DNA of 50,247 nucleotides, from contig NZ_JAODNM010000006.1 in the NCBI RefSeq assembly GCF_025464955.1, positions 1 through 50,247 on the forward strand. The letters run 5' to 3'. Under the pieces are notes generated by a model that did no database searches, was not told where the DNA came from, and worked only from the letters and a program-made list of their open reading frames with translations. Both the position numbers and the translations under genes were made by a program. Within the stretch, counting starts at the first letter, position 1; each line of letters starts with the position of its first letter. The DNA comes from Amycolatopsis sp. GTDB lineage: Bacteria > Actinomycetota > Actinomycetes > Mycobacteriales > Pseudonocardiaceae. Below are positions 26,130-33,742 of the stretch, one piece after another.

Positions 26130-26445
26130 GGCGTGCGCTCCGCGTGATAACTACGGAGAGTCAAGAACCTCTCGATTTGGCCTCAAGACTCGACCATCTG
26201 GGTGGATTGCCACGATTAACGCGCTGGTCGCCGAATTGTTGGCATCGGGGGACTGGCGGAGTAAGCCACACCGGCCCTACGGTGCTCACATTGCGTGACA
26301 GGCGGAGCCGGGCATCGCCGGACAATCGGAACTGCCCAGCCGTACAGCGCATGAATTCCTGTTTCTTGATCATCGGTTCTGATCATTGTGGTGCGTTCGG
26401 TAGTTGAACTTCATCAGTCGGGGCAAGTCAGTCGAGGAGGCGGGG
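26130..26445. other. gene-free stretch with a candidate double TGATCA operator
   Basis: No convincing gene. The only structure seen is a pair of TGATCA palindromes at 26367-26372 and 26380-26385, seven bases apart, about 60 bases before the next gene start. They could be an operator for that gene; nothing else stands out. Confidence 0.4.
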
Positions 26446-26931
26446 ATGAGCGGAGATCCCGGAGTGGACGCGTTGATCCGGCAGTGGGCGGCCGAGCGCG
26501 AGCGGACGGTGGAAGAGCAGGAAGTCGACCGCATCGCGTCGGCGTGGCTCGCCGACGTGCCCCGCGCGGCGCCGGGTATTCCCGGCCAGCGTGAGCGCGG
26601 CGGTTCGGCGAAGTGGGCGCAGGTCGACGCCGCCGATCCCGGTTACCTGGACGCCATGCGCAGCAGGCTGCCGGATGTCCCGGTGGACTTGCTGACCGCC
26701 GCCGCCGGTTGGTGGCAGATGGTCGGCGGAGTCGCCGAAGCCGAAGCCTGGTGGGACGCCGGTATCAGCCCGCTGGACCAGCGCGCGCTGGACTATCGCG
26801 CAGCCGGCCTGTCGCCGTCGGACCTGAGCCGCCGGCTCGGCCCGATGACGGTTCTGCAGCACCTCCGTCGCGGCAGCGCGCCGGCTTGGTGCGTCGCGAG
26901 GCTCTCGAGGCAGCAGCAGAAACCCGCCTAG
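26446..26931 (+). CDS. hypothetical protein
   Basis: A 161-residue soluble protein of unknown function. The N-terminus is acidic and helical (DALIRQWAAERERTVEEQEV), a Pro/Gly-rich segment follows, and the C-terminal half is helical with two Trp-rich turns (AAGWWQMVGG, AEAWWDAGI) and a stretch LSPSDLSRRLGPMTVLQHL that has the look of a helix-turn-helix without matching a known family. GAGGAGG six bases before the ATG at 26446 decides the start over an upstream ATG. The next gene, a lytic transglycosylase, is 144 bases away. Confidence 0.75.
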   Translation: MSGDPGVDALIRQWAAERERTVEEQEVDRIASAWLADVPRAAPGIPGQRERGGSAKWAQVDAADPGYLDAMRSRLPDVPVDLLTAAAGWWQMVGGVAEAEAWWDAGISPLDQRALDYRAAGLSPSDLSRRLGPMTVLQHLRRGSAPAWCVARLSRQQQKPA

Positions 26932-27075
26932 TTTCGGTGGTATTCCAGTAGTTGAGAGCACAGCTACACGACCGGGTAGAACCGGCGTGCCGACGTCGAG
27001 CGGACGGCCCGCGTAACGCTAACCTGCGCGGGCTCGTTACCTCAGTAACGTCGGTCAGGCTGGAGGCTTTTGCTG

Positions 27076-27984
27076 GTGCGCACGACCCGGAACGGTCACT
27101 CGGATACCGCTGAGGACGCACTGGCCGAACCAGCGGCGTCTCCCGCCGCGAAACGCGGGCCAGGGGTCGCGATCCTCGGCAGGCTGGCGATAGCGGTCGT
27201 CGTGCTTACCGTCGCCGGCGGCGGTGTGTGGTTGGTCACCAGTGCGACCGCGCCGGAAGCCGGCCCCACGACCACCGACATCCCGGCCCTGCAGGTAGCG
27301 GCCGCCGATGTGCGACCGGGGTCGATCGCTCCGGGCAACGCCACCATCGAGGGCGGCGGCAACCAGCAGACCGCTCCTCAACAGGTCCAGAGCAAGCAGG
27401 GCCGTGACTTGTTGGCCGGATGGGCGGCCAAGGCCGCTCCGGTGGTCGGCGTGCCGGCCCGCGCGCTGGTCGGTTACGGTAACGCCGAACTGGTCATGCG
27501 GGCGGTGGACCCGGGCTGTCACATCTCCTGGGCGACCTTGGCCGGGATCGGCCGGATCGAGTCCGACCACGGGCAGTACGGCGGTGCCGTGCTCGGTGCC
27601 GACGGACGGCCGTCCAAGCCGATCATCGGCGTCCCGCTCGACGGATCACCCGGGGTCAGGGCCATCGGCGACACCGACGGCGGCAGGCTCGACGGCGACC
27701 CGACCACCGACCGTGCGGTCGGACCGATGCAGTTCATTCCCAGTACGTGGTTGAAATGGGCGTCCGACGCCAATGGCGACGGCCGCGCCGACCCGCAGCA
27801 GATCGACGACGCCGCGCTGACCGCGGCTCGGTATCTGTGTGCCGGCGGACGTGACATGGCGAGCGCGTCCGGCTGGTGGGCGGGGCTGATGTCGTACAAC
27901 AACTCGACCGAATACGGGCAGAAAGTATTCGGGCTCGCCGACGGATATGCCAAAGCGGCACAAACCGTCAAGGTGCGGGGCTGA
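27076..27984 (+). CDS. membrane-anchored lytic transglycosylase domain protein
   Basis: A 302-residue protein with a cytoplasmic N-terminus, one membrane helix at about 32-55 (ILGRLAIAVVVLTVAGGGVW), a Thr/Gln-rich linker and an extracytoplasmic transglycosylase domain resembling MltB/SLT in actinobacteria. The domain has WATLAGIGRIESDHGQYGG with the catalytic Glu, then DRAVGPMQFIPSTWLKW and ALTAARYLCAGGRDM. It should cleave the glycan strands of peptidoglycan. A GTG at 27076 is preferred because GGAGG at 27062-27066 is at good spacing; a TTG at 27070 is too close. The upstream region contains CGTTAC-CTCA-GTAACG, a short hairpin. Confidence 0.88.
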   Translation: MRTTRNGHSDTAEDALAEPAASPAAKRGPGVAILGRLAIAVVVLTVAGGGVWLVTSATAPEAGPTTTDIPALQVAAADVRPGSIAPGNATIEGGGNQQTAPQQVQSKQGRDLLAGWAAKAAPVVGVPARALVGYGNAELVMRAVDPGCHISWATLAGIGRIESDHGQYGGAVLGADGRPSKPIIGVPLDGSPGVRAIGDTDGGRLDGDPTTDRAVGPMQFIPSTWLKWASDANGDGRADPQQIDDAALTAARYLCAGGRDMASASGWWAGLMSYNNSTEYGQKVFGLADGYAKAAQTVKVRG

Positions 27985-28022
27985 GGGAAAGCACCCGTAC
28001 GGACGAGTGCTAGCGTCGGAAC

Positions 28023-28433
28023 GTGCCAGCCACCCCGCGGACCTCGCAGCGCCTCGCGATCGCGGGCGTGTGCGCGGTCAGTCTGCTGATCTGCTGCGGG
28101 CTCGCCTGGTGGCAGTGGGACCGGTACTCCTCGGCCACCGGAACCCTCCAGAACCTCGGGTACGTACTGCAGTGGCCGCTGTTCGGCCTGTTCCCGGCGT
28201 TCATGTTCTACCGGATCCGCAAGCTCAGGCGCGAAGCCGACGCGGCCGACGCGGCGGAGATGTCGGAGCTCACCCGCCCGGAGCGGATCGAAACGCCGGT
28301 CGAGCGCGAGCCCGTCAGCGAGATGGCCTACCGGCTTCCTGCCGAGCGCCGGGCCGCCCCGTCGGACGATGACGACGACGAGCTCGCCGCCTACAACCGT
28401 TATCTCGCCGAGCTGCGCTCGCGCGATCAGTAA
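28023..28433 (+). CDS. LprD-like conserved membrane protein
   Basis: A 136-residue protein with two hydrophobic helices (about 10-30, with a Cys-Cys pair, and 45-65) and an acidic hydrophilic tail. The segment LAWWQWDRYSSATGTLQNLG followed by YVLQWPLFG resembles, from memory, mycobacterial LprD, a short conserved membrane or lipoprotein-annotated protein. As in mycobacteria it lies next to a DUF3817 gene, 33 bases upstream. The N-terminal SLLICCG may act as a signal anchor; a lipobox is not clear. The GTG or ATG start choice is 28023. Function is unknown. Confidence 0.78.
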   Translation: MPATPRTSQRLAIAGVCAVSLLICCGLAWWQWDRYSSATGTLQNLGYVLQWPLFGLFPAFMFYRIRKLRREADAADAAEMSELTRPERIETPVEREPVSEMAYRLPAERRAAPSDDDDDELAAYNRYLAELRSRDQ

Positions 28434-28466
28434 CAGACCCGTCTTCGGGCCGGAAAGGCAGTTTCC

Positions 28467-28820
28467 ATGGTGACCACGGAGGAACGCGACACCCCGGCGG
28501 CCGGAGCCAAGGTGTCGCTGCGCGGACCGCTGCTGCGCTATCGCGTGATGGCGTACGCGACCGGTGTCGCGCTGCTCTGCCTGACGCTGGCGATCATCCT
28601 GAAGTACGCGGCCGACTCGCCGGCGATGATGAGCTGGGCCGGCGTCACCCACGGCCTGTTCTACATGGTCTACCTGGTACTGGCTGTCGACCTGGCACTC
28701 AAGGCCCGGTGGTCGATCAAGGGCACCCTGCTGGTGCTGATCGCCGGCACCATCCCGTTCCTGTCGTTCGTGGCCGAGCGCAAGGTGACCCACCGTATCG
28801 ACGCCGGTGGGAAGCTGTAA
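28467..28820 (+). CDS. DUF3817 domain membrane protein
   Basis: A 117-residue integral membrane protein. The DUF3817 pattern is visible: LLRYRVMAYATGVALLCLTL as the first helix, then VTHGLFYMVYLVLAVDLALK with the conserved His-Gly, and a third helix GTLLVLIAGTIPFLSF ending in VAERKV. It follows the LprD-like gene at 33 bases with GGAAAGG before the ATG, so they form an operon; the same pair exists in mycobacteria (Rv1342c/Rv1343c). Role unknown, probably structural or membrane homeostasis. Confidence 0.92.
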   Translation: MVTTEERDTPAAGAKVSLRGPLLRYRVMAYATGVALLCLTLAIILKYAADSPAMMSWAGVTHGLFYMVYLVLAVDLALKARWSIKGTLLVLIAGTIPFLSFVAERKVTHRIDAGGKL

Positions 28821-28835
28821 GTCGCCGAAAAGCTT

Positions 28836-28886
28836 GACTCGGGGGACCTTTCGTCTACTTGATGCAGACCGAAGGTCCCCCGAGTC
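28836..28886. repeat. Family B palindrome variant, bidirectional terminator
   Basis: Arms of 21 bases starting GACTCGGGGGACCTT (28836-28856 and 28866-28886) pair at 19 positions around a 9-base loop, flanked by further CGAAA/TTTCG pairing. It lies between convergent DUF3817 and MFS genes. Confidence 0.85.
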
Positions 28887-28915
28887 GTTTCGGGATCAGT
28901 GGCGGAGAGTGTGCA

Positions 28916-30370
28916 TCAGCGCGTGCGTTTGAACGTGAGCGCTACGACGAAGGTGAACGCGGCGAGGATGGCCGCCGTGGTGAAGGCGGCAGTCATCCCC
29001 GTGACGAGCACCTCCTGGCGCGAAGCCGTCGCGGTCGACGCGGAGCGCGTGGCCGTCCCGAAAACCGTCACCAGAATGGCGAGCCCCAGTGTCGAGCCGA
29101 CCTGCTGCATCGTCTGCAGTACCCCGCCGGCCGCCCCCGCGTCCTCGGGCCGCACGGTCGACATGATGATGATGTTGAGCGGCGAGAACGCCAGCCCGCC
29201 GCCGATCCCCATCAGCAGCATCGGTCCCAGCAGACCCGCCACATACGTGCTGCCCTGGTCGAGCTGGGTGAGCCACAGCAGCCCGCCGAACATCGACGTC
29301 GTGCCGACGAGCAGGAGCGGTTTCGGGCCGAACCGGGGGAGCAGCCGCGGGATCACCCTGCTCAGCGAGAACATCGCGGCGGCCATCGGCAGGAACGCGA
29401 GCCCGGTCTGCAGTGCCGCGAAGTGCGTCACCTCCTGCAGGAACTGGGTGAGGTAGAAGAACATCGACATCATCGCCATCGGGCCGATGAAGAAGTTCAG
29501 GTACGCGGCCGCGCGGTTGCGGTCGGCGAACAGGCGTAACGGCATGAGTGCTTGCCGCGTCCGCAGTTCGATGGTGAGGAACGCCGCCAGTGCCGCCAAC
29601 CCGCCGAACAGAAAGCCCAGCGTCGCCGGATCACCCCAGCCGTGGGTCGCGGCGCGGATGAACGAGTACACGAGCGCGGCGACCGCGGTCGTGCCGGTGA
29701 GCGCGCCGGGGATGTCGAGGTGGGCCTTGCGGCGTGCCGGTTCGGGCACGAACCTTGGGGCGAGCAGGATGATCGCGGCCCCGAACGGGACGTTGATGAA
29801 CAGCACCGCGCGCCAGGACAGCCACTCGGTGAGCAGGCCGCCGAGGATCAGCCCGATGGCGAAACCGCCGCTGGACATCGCCGAGAACAGCGACAGCGCG
29901 CGGACCCTGGCGCGGGTTTCGGTGAACGTGCTGACGATCAGTGCCAGCGTGCTCGGTCCGGCGGCGGCCGCGCCGAAACCTTGGACGACGCGGGCGACGA
30001 GTAGCAAAGTCGCCGAGTCGGCCAGGCCGCCCACCAGCGACGCGGCGGTGAACAACGCCGTGCCGAGGACGAACATGCGCCGACGGCCGAAGAGGTCGCC
30101 CGCCCGGCCGCCCAGTAGCAGCAGGCCGCCGAACACGAGGCTGTAGGCGTTCATCACCCAGGACAGGCTGGTCGGGGTGAAACCGAGGTCGTGCTGGATC
30201 TTCGGGAGTGCGACGTTCATCACGGTCGCGTCGAGAATGAGCATGAGCTGGCAGGTGAGCACGATCGCCAGCACCAGGTGCGGCCGTCGTACCTGAGGTG
30301 GTGCCACGGTGTCGGGCACAGGCAGGGTCAACTGGGTGCTTGTGGACTCGGAAGACAAGGAATACTCCAT
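28916..30370 (-). CDS. MFS multidrug exporter, DHA2 (EmrB/QacA) type
   Basis: A 484-residue drug:proton antiporter with 14 expected membrane helices. It carries LDATVMNVALPKIQHDLG (motif D1), GGRAGDLFGRRRMFVLG (motif A), the antiporter-type helix with LLVARVVQGFGAAAAGPS, and SWRAVLFINVPFGA. The ATG at 30370 has no clear Shine-Dalgarno element. The gene is divergent from a TetR gene, and two palindromes (30387-30405 and 30426-30438) lie between them, so substrate-dependent derepression is likely. The substrates cannot be predicted. Confidence 0.93.
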   Translation of the reverse strand: MEYSLSSESTSTQLTLPVPDTVAPPQVRRPHLVLAIVLTCQLMLILDATVMNVALPKIQHDLGFTPTSLSWVMNAYSLVFGGLLLLGGRAGDLFGRRRMFVLGTALFTAASLVGGLADSATLLLVARVVQGFGAAAAGPSTLALIVSTFTETRARVRALSLFSAMSSGGFAIGLILGGLLTEWLSWRAVLFINVPFGAAIILLAPRFVPEPARRKAHLDIPGALTGTTAVAALVYSFIRAATHGWGDPATLGFLFGGLAALAAFLTIELRTRQALMPLRLFADRNRAAAYLNFFIGPMAMMSMFFYLTQFLQEVTHFAALQTGLAFLPMAAAMFSLSRVIPRLLPRFGPKPLLLVGTTSMFGGLLWLTQLDQGSTYVAGLLGPMLLMGIGGGLAFSPLNIIIMSTVRPEDAGAAGGVLQTMQQVGSTLGLAILVTVFGTATRSASTATASRQEVLVTGMTAAFTTAAILAAFTFVVALTFKRTR

Positions 30371-30386
30371 GTGCTGGATGCAGATA

Positions 30387-30405
30387 AGTGGAGAAGCTCT
30401 CCACT
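30387..30405. promoter_or_regulatory. TetR operator candidate 1
   Basis: AGTGGAGA-AGC-TCTCCACT has perfect 8-base arms and lies 17 bases before the MFS start. It shares GGAGA-N3-TCTCC with a second site at 30426. Confidence 0.65.
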
Positions 30406-30425
30406 TCGTCTGGGAGAGATAATAT

Positions 30426-30438
30426 GGAGAGACTCTCC
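30426..30438. promoter_or_regulatory. TetR operator candidate 2
   Basis: GGAGA-GAC-TCTCC is a perfect palindrome of the same GGAGA-N3-TCTCC type as the site at 30387, placed 69 bases before the regulator start. Confidence 0.65.
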
Positions 30439-30506
30439 GGTTGCGCAAGAGGTATTCGGGGATTGTCTCCGGTTATGCTTCAGGGATGCTCAAGGAGGAG
30501 TGGCCG

Positions 30507-31073
30507 ATGGTGACGGACAAGACCACCCGTCCCCTGCGGGCGGACGCCCAGCGCAACTACGACCGCATCGTGGCCACGGCCCGGGATGCCTTCGCCGAGT
30601 GTGGTAACGAGGTGCCTCTCGACGACATCGCGAAGCGGGCCTGCGTCGGCGCCGGCACGCTCTACCGGCACTTCCCGACGCGTGAGACGCTCTATGAAGC
30701 CGTGTACCGCGGTGAGATCACCACGCTTTGCGAGCGTGCGCCCAAGCTGCTGGCCGAGTTGCCGCCCACCGAGGCGCTGGCGGCCTGGGTCGGCGAACTG
30801 GTCCAGTGGGTCGCGAACAAGCGAAGCCTGGCCATGACGCTCAAGGCGTCCATCGACTCCGGTTCCGAAACGTTCCGTCTGTGTCAGACCATGATGAGAG
30901 AGGCTGCCGGCACCGTACTGAGCGCGGCGCAAGCCACCGGGGTGATCCGCCTCGACATTGGCCCGGCCGACCTCATGCGGCTCGGTCACGGCATCGGCGT
31001 CTCGGTGGAGCACGCCGATCCCGAGGACGCCGACCGCCTGGTTTCCATCATGCTCGACGGGCTCCGAGCCTGA
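30507..31073 (+). CDS. TetR-family regulator of the adjacent MFS exporter
   Basis: A 188-residue regulator. The helix-turn-helix is at about residues 15-55: YDRIVATARDAFAECGNEVP, then LDDIAKRACVGAGTLYRHFP. The C-terminal domain matches the SbtR-like group (TLKASIDSGSETF). AAGGAGGAG lies six bases before the ATG at 30507, so the longer ORF forms starting at 30441 or 30486 are not used. It is divergent from the exporter and two palindromes with the same core lie between, which makes it the probable repressor of the exporter and of itself. Confidence 0.92.
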   Translation: MVTDKTTRPLRADAQRNYDRIVATARDAFAECGNEVPLDDIAKRACVGAGTLYRHFPTRETLYEAVYRGEITTLCERAPKLLAELPPTEALAAWVGELVQWVANKRSLAMTLKASIDSGSETFRLCQTMMREAAGTVLSAAQATGVIRLDIGPADLMRLGHGIGVSVEHADPEDADRLVSIMLDGLRA

Positions 31074-31120
31074 CGTCTCCTTCTTGTCGCATTTAGCCGA
31101 TCGCGCGCTTCGCGATTCGG

Positions 31121-31167
31121 CTCAGTGGACCCCTGGTACGAATGATTCGTACCAGGGGTCCCCTGAG
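31121..31167. repeat. Family B palindrome, second full copy
   Basis: Arms of 23 bases (31121-31143, 31145-31167) with one mismatch and a one-base centre. The sequence is the same as at 9387-9437 apart from that base and the centre, and it again lies between convergent genes. Confidence 0.9.
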
Positions 31168-31178
31168 TCACCAGGGCG

Positions 31179-32042
31179 TCAGCGTGTCCGGAGCGAGTGG
31201 GGTGGCAAGGTGTTGGCGCGCAGAGCGGGTTCGTCGAGGGTGGACGGGGTGCGCGCGGAATCGCGGAGCTGGTGGCACACGGCCGAAACCGGATCGTCGA
31301 GACGGTCGACACGGCCGGTGAGGAACGCCCATTCGTGTTCGTCCGAACCGTAGTAGAGGACTGTGCCGAACGCTTCGGAGAAGCGGTCCCACGCCGTCGC
31401 CAGCGTCGAGTTGCGCCAGAGGGTGGGGCAGCCTGCCTGGCAGCCGACCACGCCGCCTTCGGTCAGCAGCTCGGCGCAGCGGCGTAGGAAATCCTTGCCG
31501 TACAACCGATTGTGCTGAGCTTCGGGGTTCTCGTTCTCGTCGGGCAGGTCGATGACGATGACGTCGTAGCGGTGCCCGTCCCGTGCGGCTTCGGCGAGGA
31601 ATTCCCAGCCGTCGCGGTAGTGCATCCGGATCCGCCCGGTGCCCCGCTCCGCTTCCTTGAGCGCCTCGACGGTGTAGCCGTACGGGAGGTACTCCGCGCA
31701 CGCCGTGACCGCGGCTTCGTCGATGTCGACGTGATCCACGAGCTCCGCGCCCCAGCCGGCCGCGAGCTCGCTGGCAACGCCTTCGCTCGACCCGATCACG
31801 AGCACCCGCCGAAGCTGCCGCGCGAGCAACATCGTCGGCACCATCAGCGCTTCGTGGTAGGTCAGTTGGCTCGACTCGGTGCTCTGCCGTTCGTCGTCGC
31901 AGAACAGGGAAACGCCCTGCGCTGTCCGTCCTATCAGGACACTCTGGAACGGTGTCCTGGTTTCGTACAAGACTTCGCTGAGCTCCCACGTCCGGTTCAG
32001 CCCGGGGCCGAGCGGCTCGAAGACCGTGCGCCGAACAGTCAT
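31179..32042 (-). CDS. SpeE-like polyamine aminopropyltransferase
   Basis: A 287-residue protein of the spermidine synthase fold, expected to add an aminopropyl group from decarboxylated SAM to putrescine or a related amine. The YHEALMVP motif (about residue 62) matches the family YHE, and VLVIGSSEGVASEL occupies the place of the usual GGGDG loop. The acidic strand VIVIDLPDENENPEAQH replaces the usual DxTDP segment. These differences suggest altered amine specificity. ATG 32042 has GGAGGAAG upstream, inside a 38-bp tandem duplication. It is the third gene after the decarboxylase and speD, which supports a polyamine role. Confidence 0.85.
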   Translation of the reverse strand: MTVRRTVFEPLGPGLNRTWELSEVLYETRTPFQSVLIGRTAQGVSLFCDDERQSTESSQLTYHEALMVPTMLLARQLRRVLVIGSSEGVASELAAGWGAELVDHVDIDEAAVTACAEYLPYGYTVEALKEAERGTGRIRMHYRDGWEFLAEAARDGHRYDVIVIDLPDENENPEAQHNRLYGKDFLRRCAELLTEGGVVGCQAGCPTLWRNSTLATAWDRFSEAFGTVLYYGSDEHEWAFLTGRVDRLDDPVSAVCHQLRDSARTPSTLDEPALRANTLPPHSLRTR

Positions 32043-32115
32043 TTCGCTTCCTCCGCTGAGAAGAACACGTCGTCAGTTGTTTCGGCTCCTCCGCTGAGAA
32101 GAACACGTCGTCAGT
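32042..32115. repeat. 38-bp tandem duplication between speD and speE
   Basis: Two 36-base copies (32042-32077 and 32080-32115) with period 38 differ at two positions. Each contains CTCAGCGGAGGA on the minus strand, i.e. each carries a ribosome binding site. Removing one unit would leave a 14-codon ORF that overlaps speD by ATGA and speE by ATGA. The present duplication shifts its frame. Confidence 0.85.
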
Positions 32116-32117
32116 CG

Positions 32118-32507
32118 TCATGGTTCTCCTTCGACCGGGGCATGGCCGCGCCGGACAGTCGACAGTGCAACGGGGTCGGTACCGAGCGCGGCGGCGAACA
32201 GGCGCACCGCCTGCTCGGGATCGGCGCGGTCGCCGCAGGTGAACACGTCGATGAACACCGCGCCGAGTTCGGGATAGGTGTGGATCGACGCGTGGGACTC
32301 GGCCAGCATCGCGAGCACGGTGACGCCCTGGGGCTCGAACCGGTGATCGAGCATGTCGCAGACGGTCGCGCCCGCCTCGGTCACCGCGGACCACAGTGCC
32401 GAGCGCAGGAATTCGACGTCGTCGAGCAGTTCCGGGGCGATCCCGCCGAGTTCGGCCAGCACATGGCGGCCGGCGAACACCCCGACGGTCCGGGTTTCGT
32501 CAGTCAT
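32118..32507 (-). CDS. speD: S-adenosylmethionine decarboxylase proenzyme
   Basis: A 129-residue prokaryotic-type proenzyme that self-cleaves to create a pyruvoyl group. The processing site is Glu70-Ser71 in AESHASIHTYPE, with His76 and the catalytic Cys91 in DVFTCGD, so all key residues are there. It makes decarboxylated SAM, the aminopropyl donor for the neighbouring SpeE-like enzyme. Its ATG (32507) overlaps the decarboxylase stop by eight bases (ATGACTGA), so translation is coupled. The stop overlaps a further ATG (ATGA) that begins a broken mini-ORF. Confidence 0.95.
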   Translation of the reverse strand: MTDETRTVGVFAGRHVLAELGGIAPELLDDVEFLRSALWSAVTEAGATVCDMLDHRFEPQGVTVLAMLAESHASIHTYPELGAVFIDVFTCGDRADPEQAVRLFAAALGTDPVALSTVRRGHAPVEGEP

Positions 32508-33645
32508 CGGCGAGCCGGCCGTCCAGCAGGCAGTACGTCCGCAGGGGTTCGATGCCGTTGAACGACACCGACGAATAACTGGCCGTATAGGCGCCCGTGC
32601 CGGGCAGGTCGAGGAGGTCACCCGCACGCAACGAGAGTGGCAGCTCGTACGGCGTCCGCTGGTAGAGCACGTCGTCACCGTCGCATGTCGGACCCGCGAT
32701 GACCACCGGACCGCTCGGGCCGCCCCGGTCGTCGACGGATACGAAGCGGTACGTGATCGCCTCGTTCTCCGTCTCGGCCAGCCCGTTGTAGCGGCCGATG
32801 TCGAGGTAGACCCAGCGGTCCGGCCTGCGCGACACGAGGACGACTTCGGTCCGGATGACCCCGGCGTCCGCGACGACCACCCGTCCGGGCTCCAACGTCA
32901 ACTCGAGCCGGCTCTCCGGGAAATGCGCGCGCAGGGCTGCGCCGATTCCTTCGGCGTAGACGGCTGGCGACGGGACGGGTTCGCGGTGCGAGGTGGCGAA
33001 ACCGCCGCCGATGTTGAGCCGGTTCACGACCACCCCGCGCGACGTGGCTTCGGAGAAGACCTTGGCCGACGCGGCGATGGCGACTTCCCACGCGGACACG
33101 TCGAGCTGCTGCGACCCGACGTGGAAGGCGACGCCCGCCGGTTCGAGGCCGAGTTTCGCGGCGAGGACCAGCAAGTCCACCGCTGTCGCCGGTTCGCAGC
33201 CGAACTTGCGGCCGAACGGCGTCGCCGAGGTCGGGCCGTCCACCAGCAGCCGAACGAACACCGCCGAACCCGGCGCGTGCCGGGCGAGGTTCACGAGGTC
33301 TTGTTCGGCGTCCGAGGTGAACTCACGCACGCCGTGGGCGCGGGCGAACGCGATGTCCGACGGCTTCTTGATCGTGTTGCCGTAGGACAGCGAATCCGGG
33401 TCCGCGCCGAGCGACCGGCACAGCTCGATCTCCGCCCGCCCGGCCACGTCGAAACCCATACCGGCCGCGATCAGCGCGCGCAGCACCGCGGGCGCCGGGT
33501 TGGCCTTGACCGCGTAGCGGATCCGCGCCCCGGGAAAGGCGCTGATCACCGTATGTGCCCGAGCCGTCACCACGTCGACGTCGACGACCAGGCACGGCGT
33601 CGGCGGGCGGCGTTCGGCGAGCCATCGCTGGATCTGTTCGGTCAC
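32500..33645 (-). CDS. PLP-dependent ornithine/lysine decarboxylase, fold type III
   Basis: A 381-residue alanine racemase-fold decarboxylase. RYAVKANP carries the PLP Lys48, HVGSQ has His175, GGGF at 213-216 is the phosphate loop, EPGR at 252-255 binds phosphate, and TCDGDDVL has the active-site Cys321-Asp322. The short length and CDGxD motif point to ornithine or lysine decarboxylase, not diaminopimelate decarboxylase. It would supply putrescine or cadaverine to the SpeD/SpeE pair. The start is GTG 33645, preceded by a G-rich element. It is the first gene of the polyamine operon. Confidence 0.9.
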   Translation of the reverse strand: MTEQIQRWLAERRPPTPCLVVDVDVVTARAHTVISAFPGARIRYAVKANPAPAVLRALIAAGMGFDVAGRAEIELCRSLGADPDSLSYGNTIKKPSDIAFARAHGVREFTSDAEQDLVNLARHAPGSAVFVRLLVDGPTSATPFGRKFGCEPATAVDLLVLAAKLGLEPAGVAFHVGSQQLDVSAWEVAIAASAKVFSEATSRGVVVNRLNIGGGFATSHREPVPSPAVYAEGIGAALRAHFPESRLELTLEPGRVVVADAGVIRTEVVLVSRRPDRWVYLDIGRYNGLAETENEAITYRFVSVDDRGGPSGPVVIAGPTCDGDDVLYQRTPYELPLSLRAGDLLDLPGTGAYTASYSSVSFNGIEPLRTYCLLDGRLADD

Positions 33646-33670
33646 CCCACGACTGTGTCAGAGGGGCGGA

Positions 33671-33742
33671 CTCGTCAGCGTTCCGGCCGCTTGCTGTGCT
33701 CTGCGGGACACCCGCACCCGGGCGTTCCGCAACACTCACGAG
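33671..33742. repeat. Family A palindrome, degenerate copy, at the actP end
   Basis: CTCGTCAGCGTTCCGG (33671-33686) and CCGCAACACTCACGAG (33727-33742) are imperfect arms with about three mismatches and a 40-base loop. The right arm contains the actP stop codon (TCG TGA on the minus strand). Confidence 0.65.

Noticed and set aside
27040..27060. c-di-AMP riboswitch before the lytic transglycosylase
   Set aside because: Cell-wall hydrolase genes of actinobacteria often carry such riboswitches, but none of the conserved blocks was found; only a short GTTAC hairpin is present.
31168..32121. frame opened by the ATG overlapping the speD stop, continuing through speE
   Set aside because: Only its first codons fit a coupling peptide; after the duplication it reads speE out of frame and gives an Arg-rich shadow sequence.
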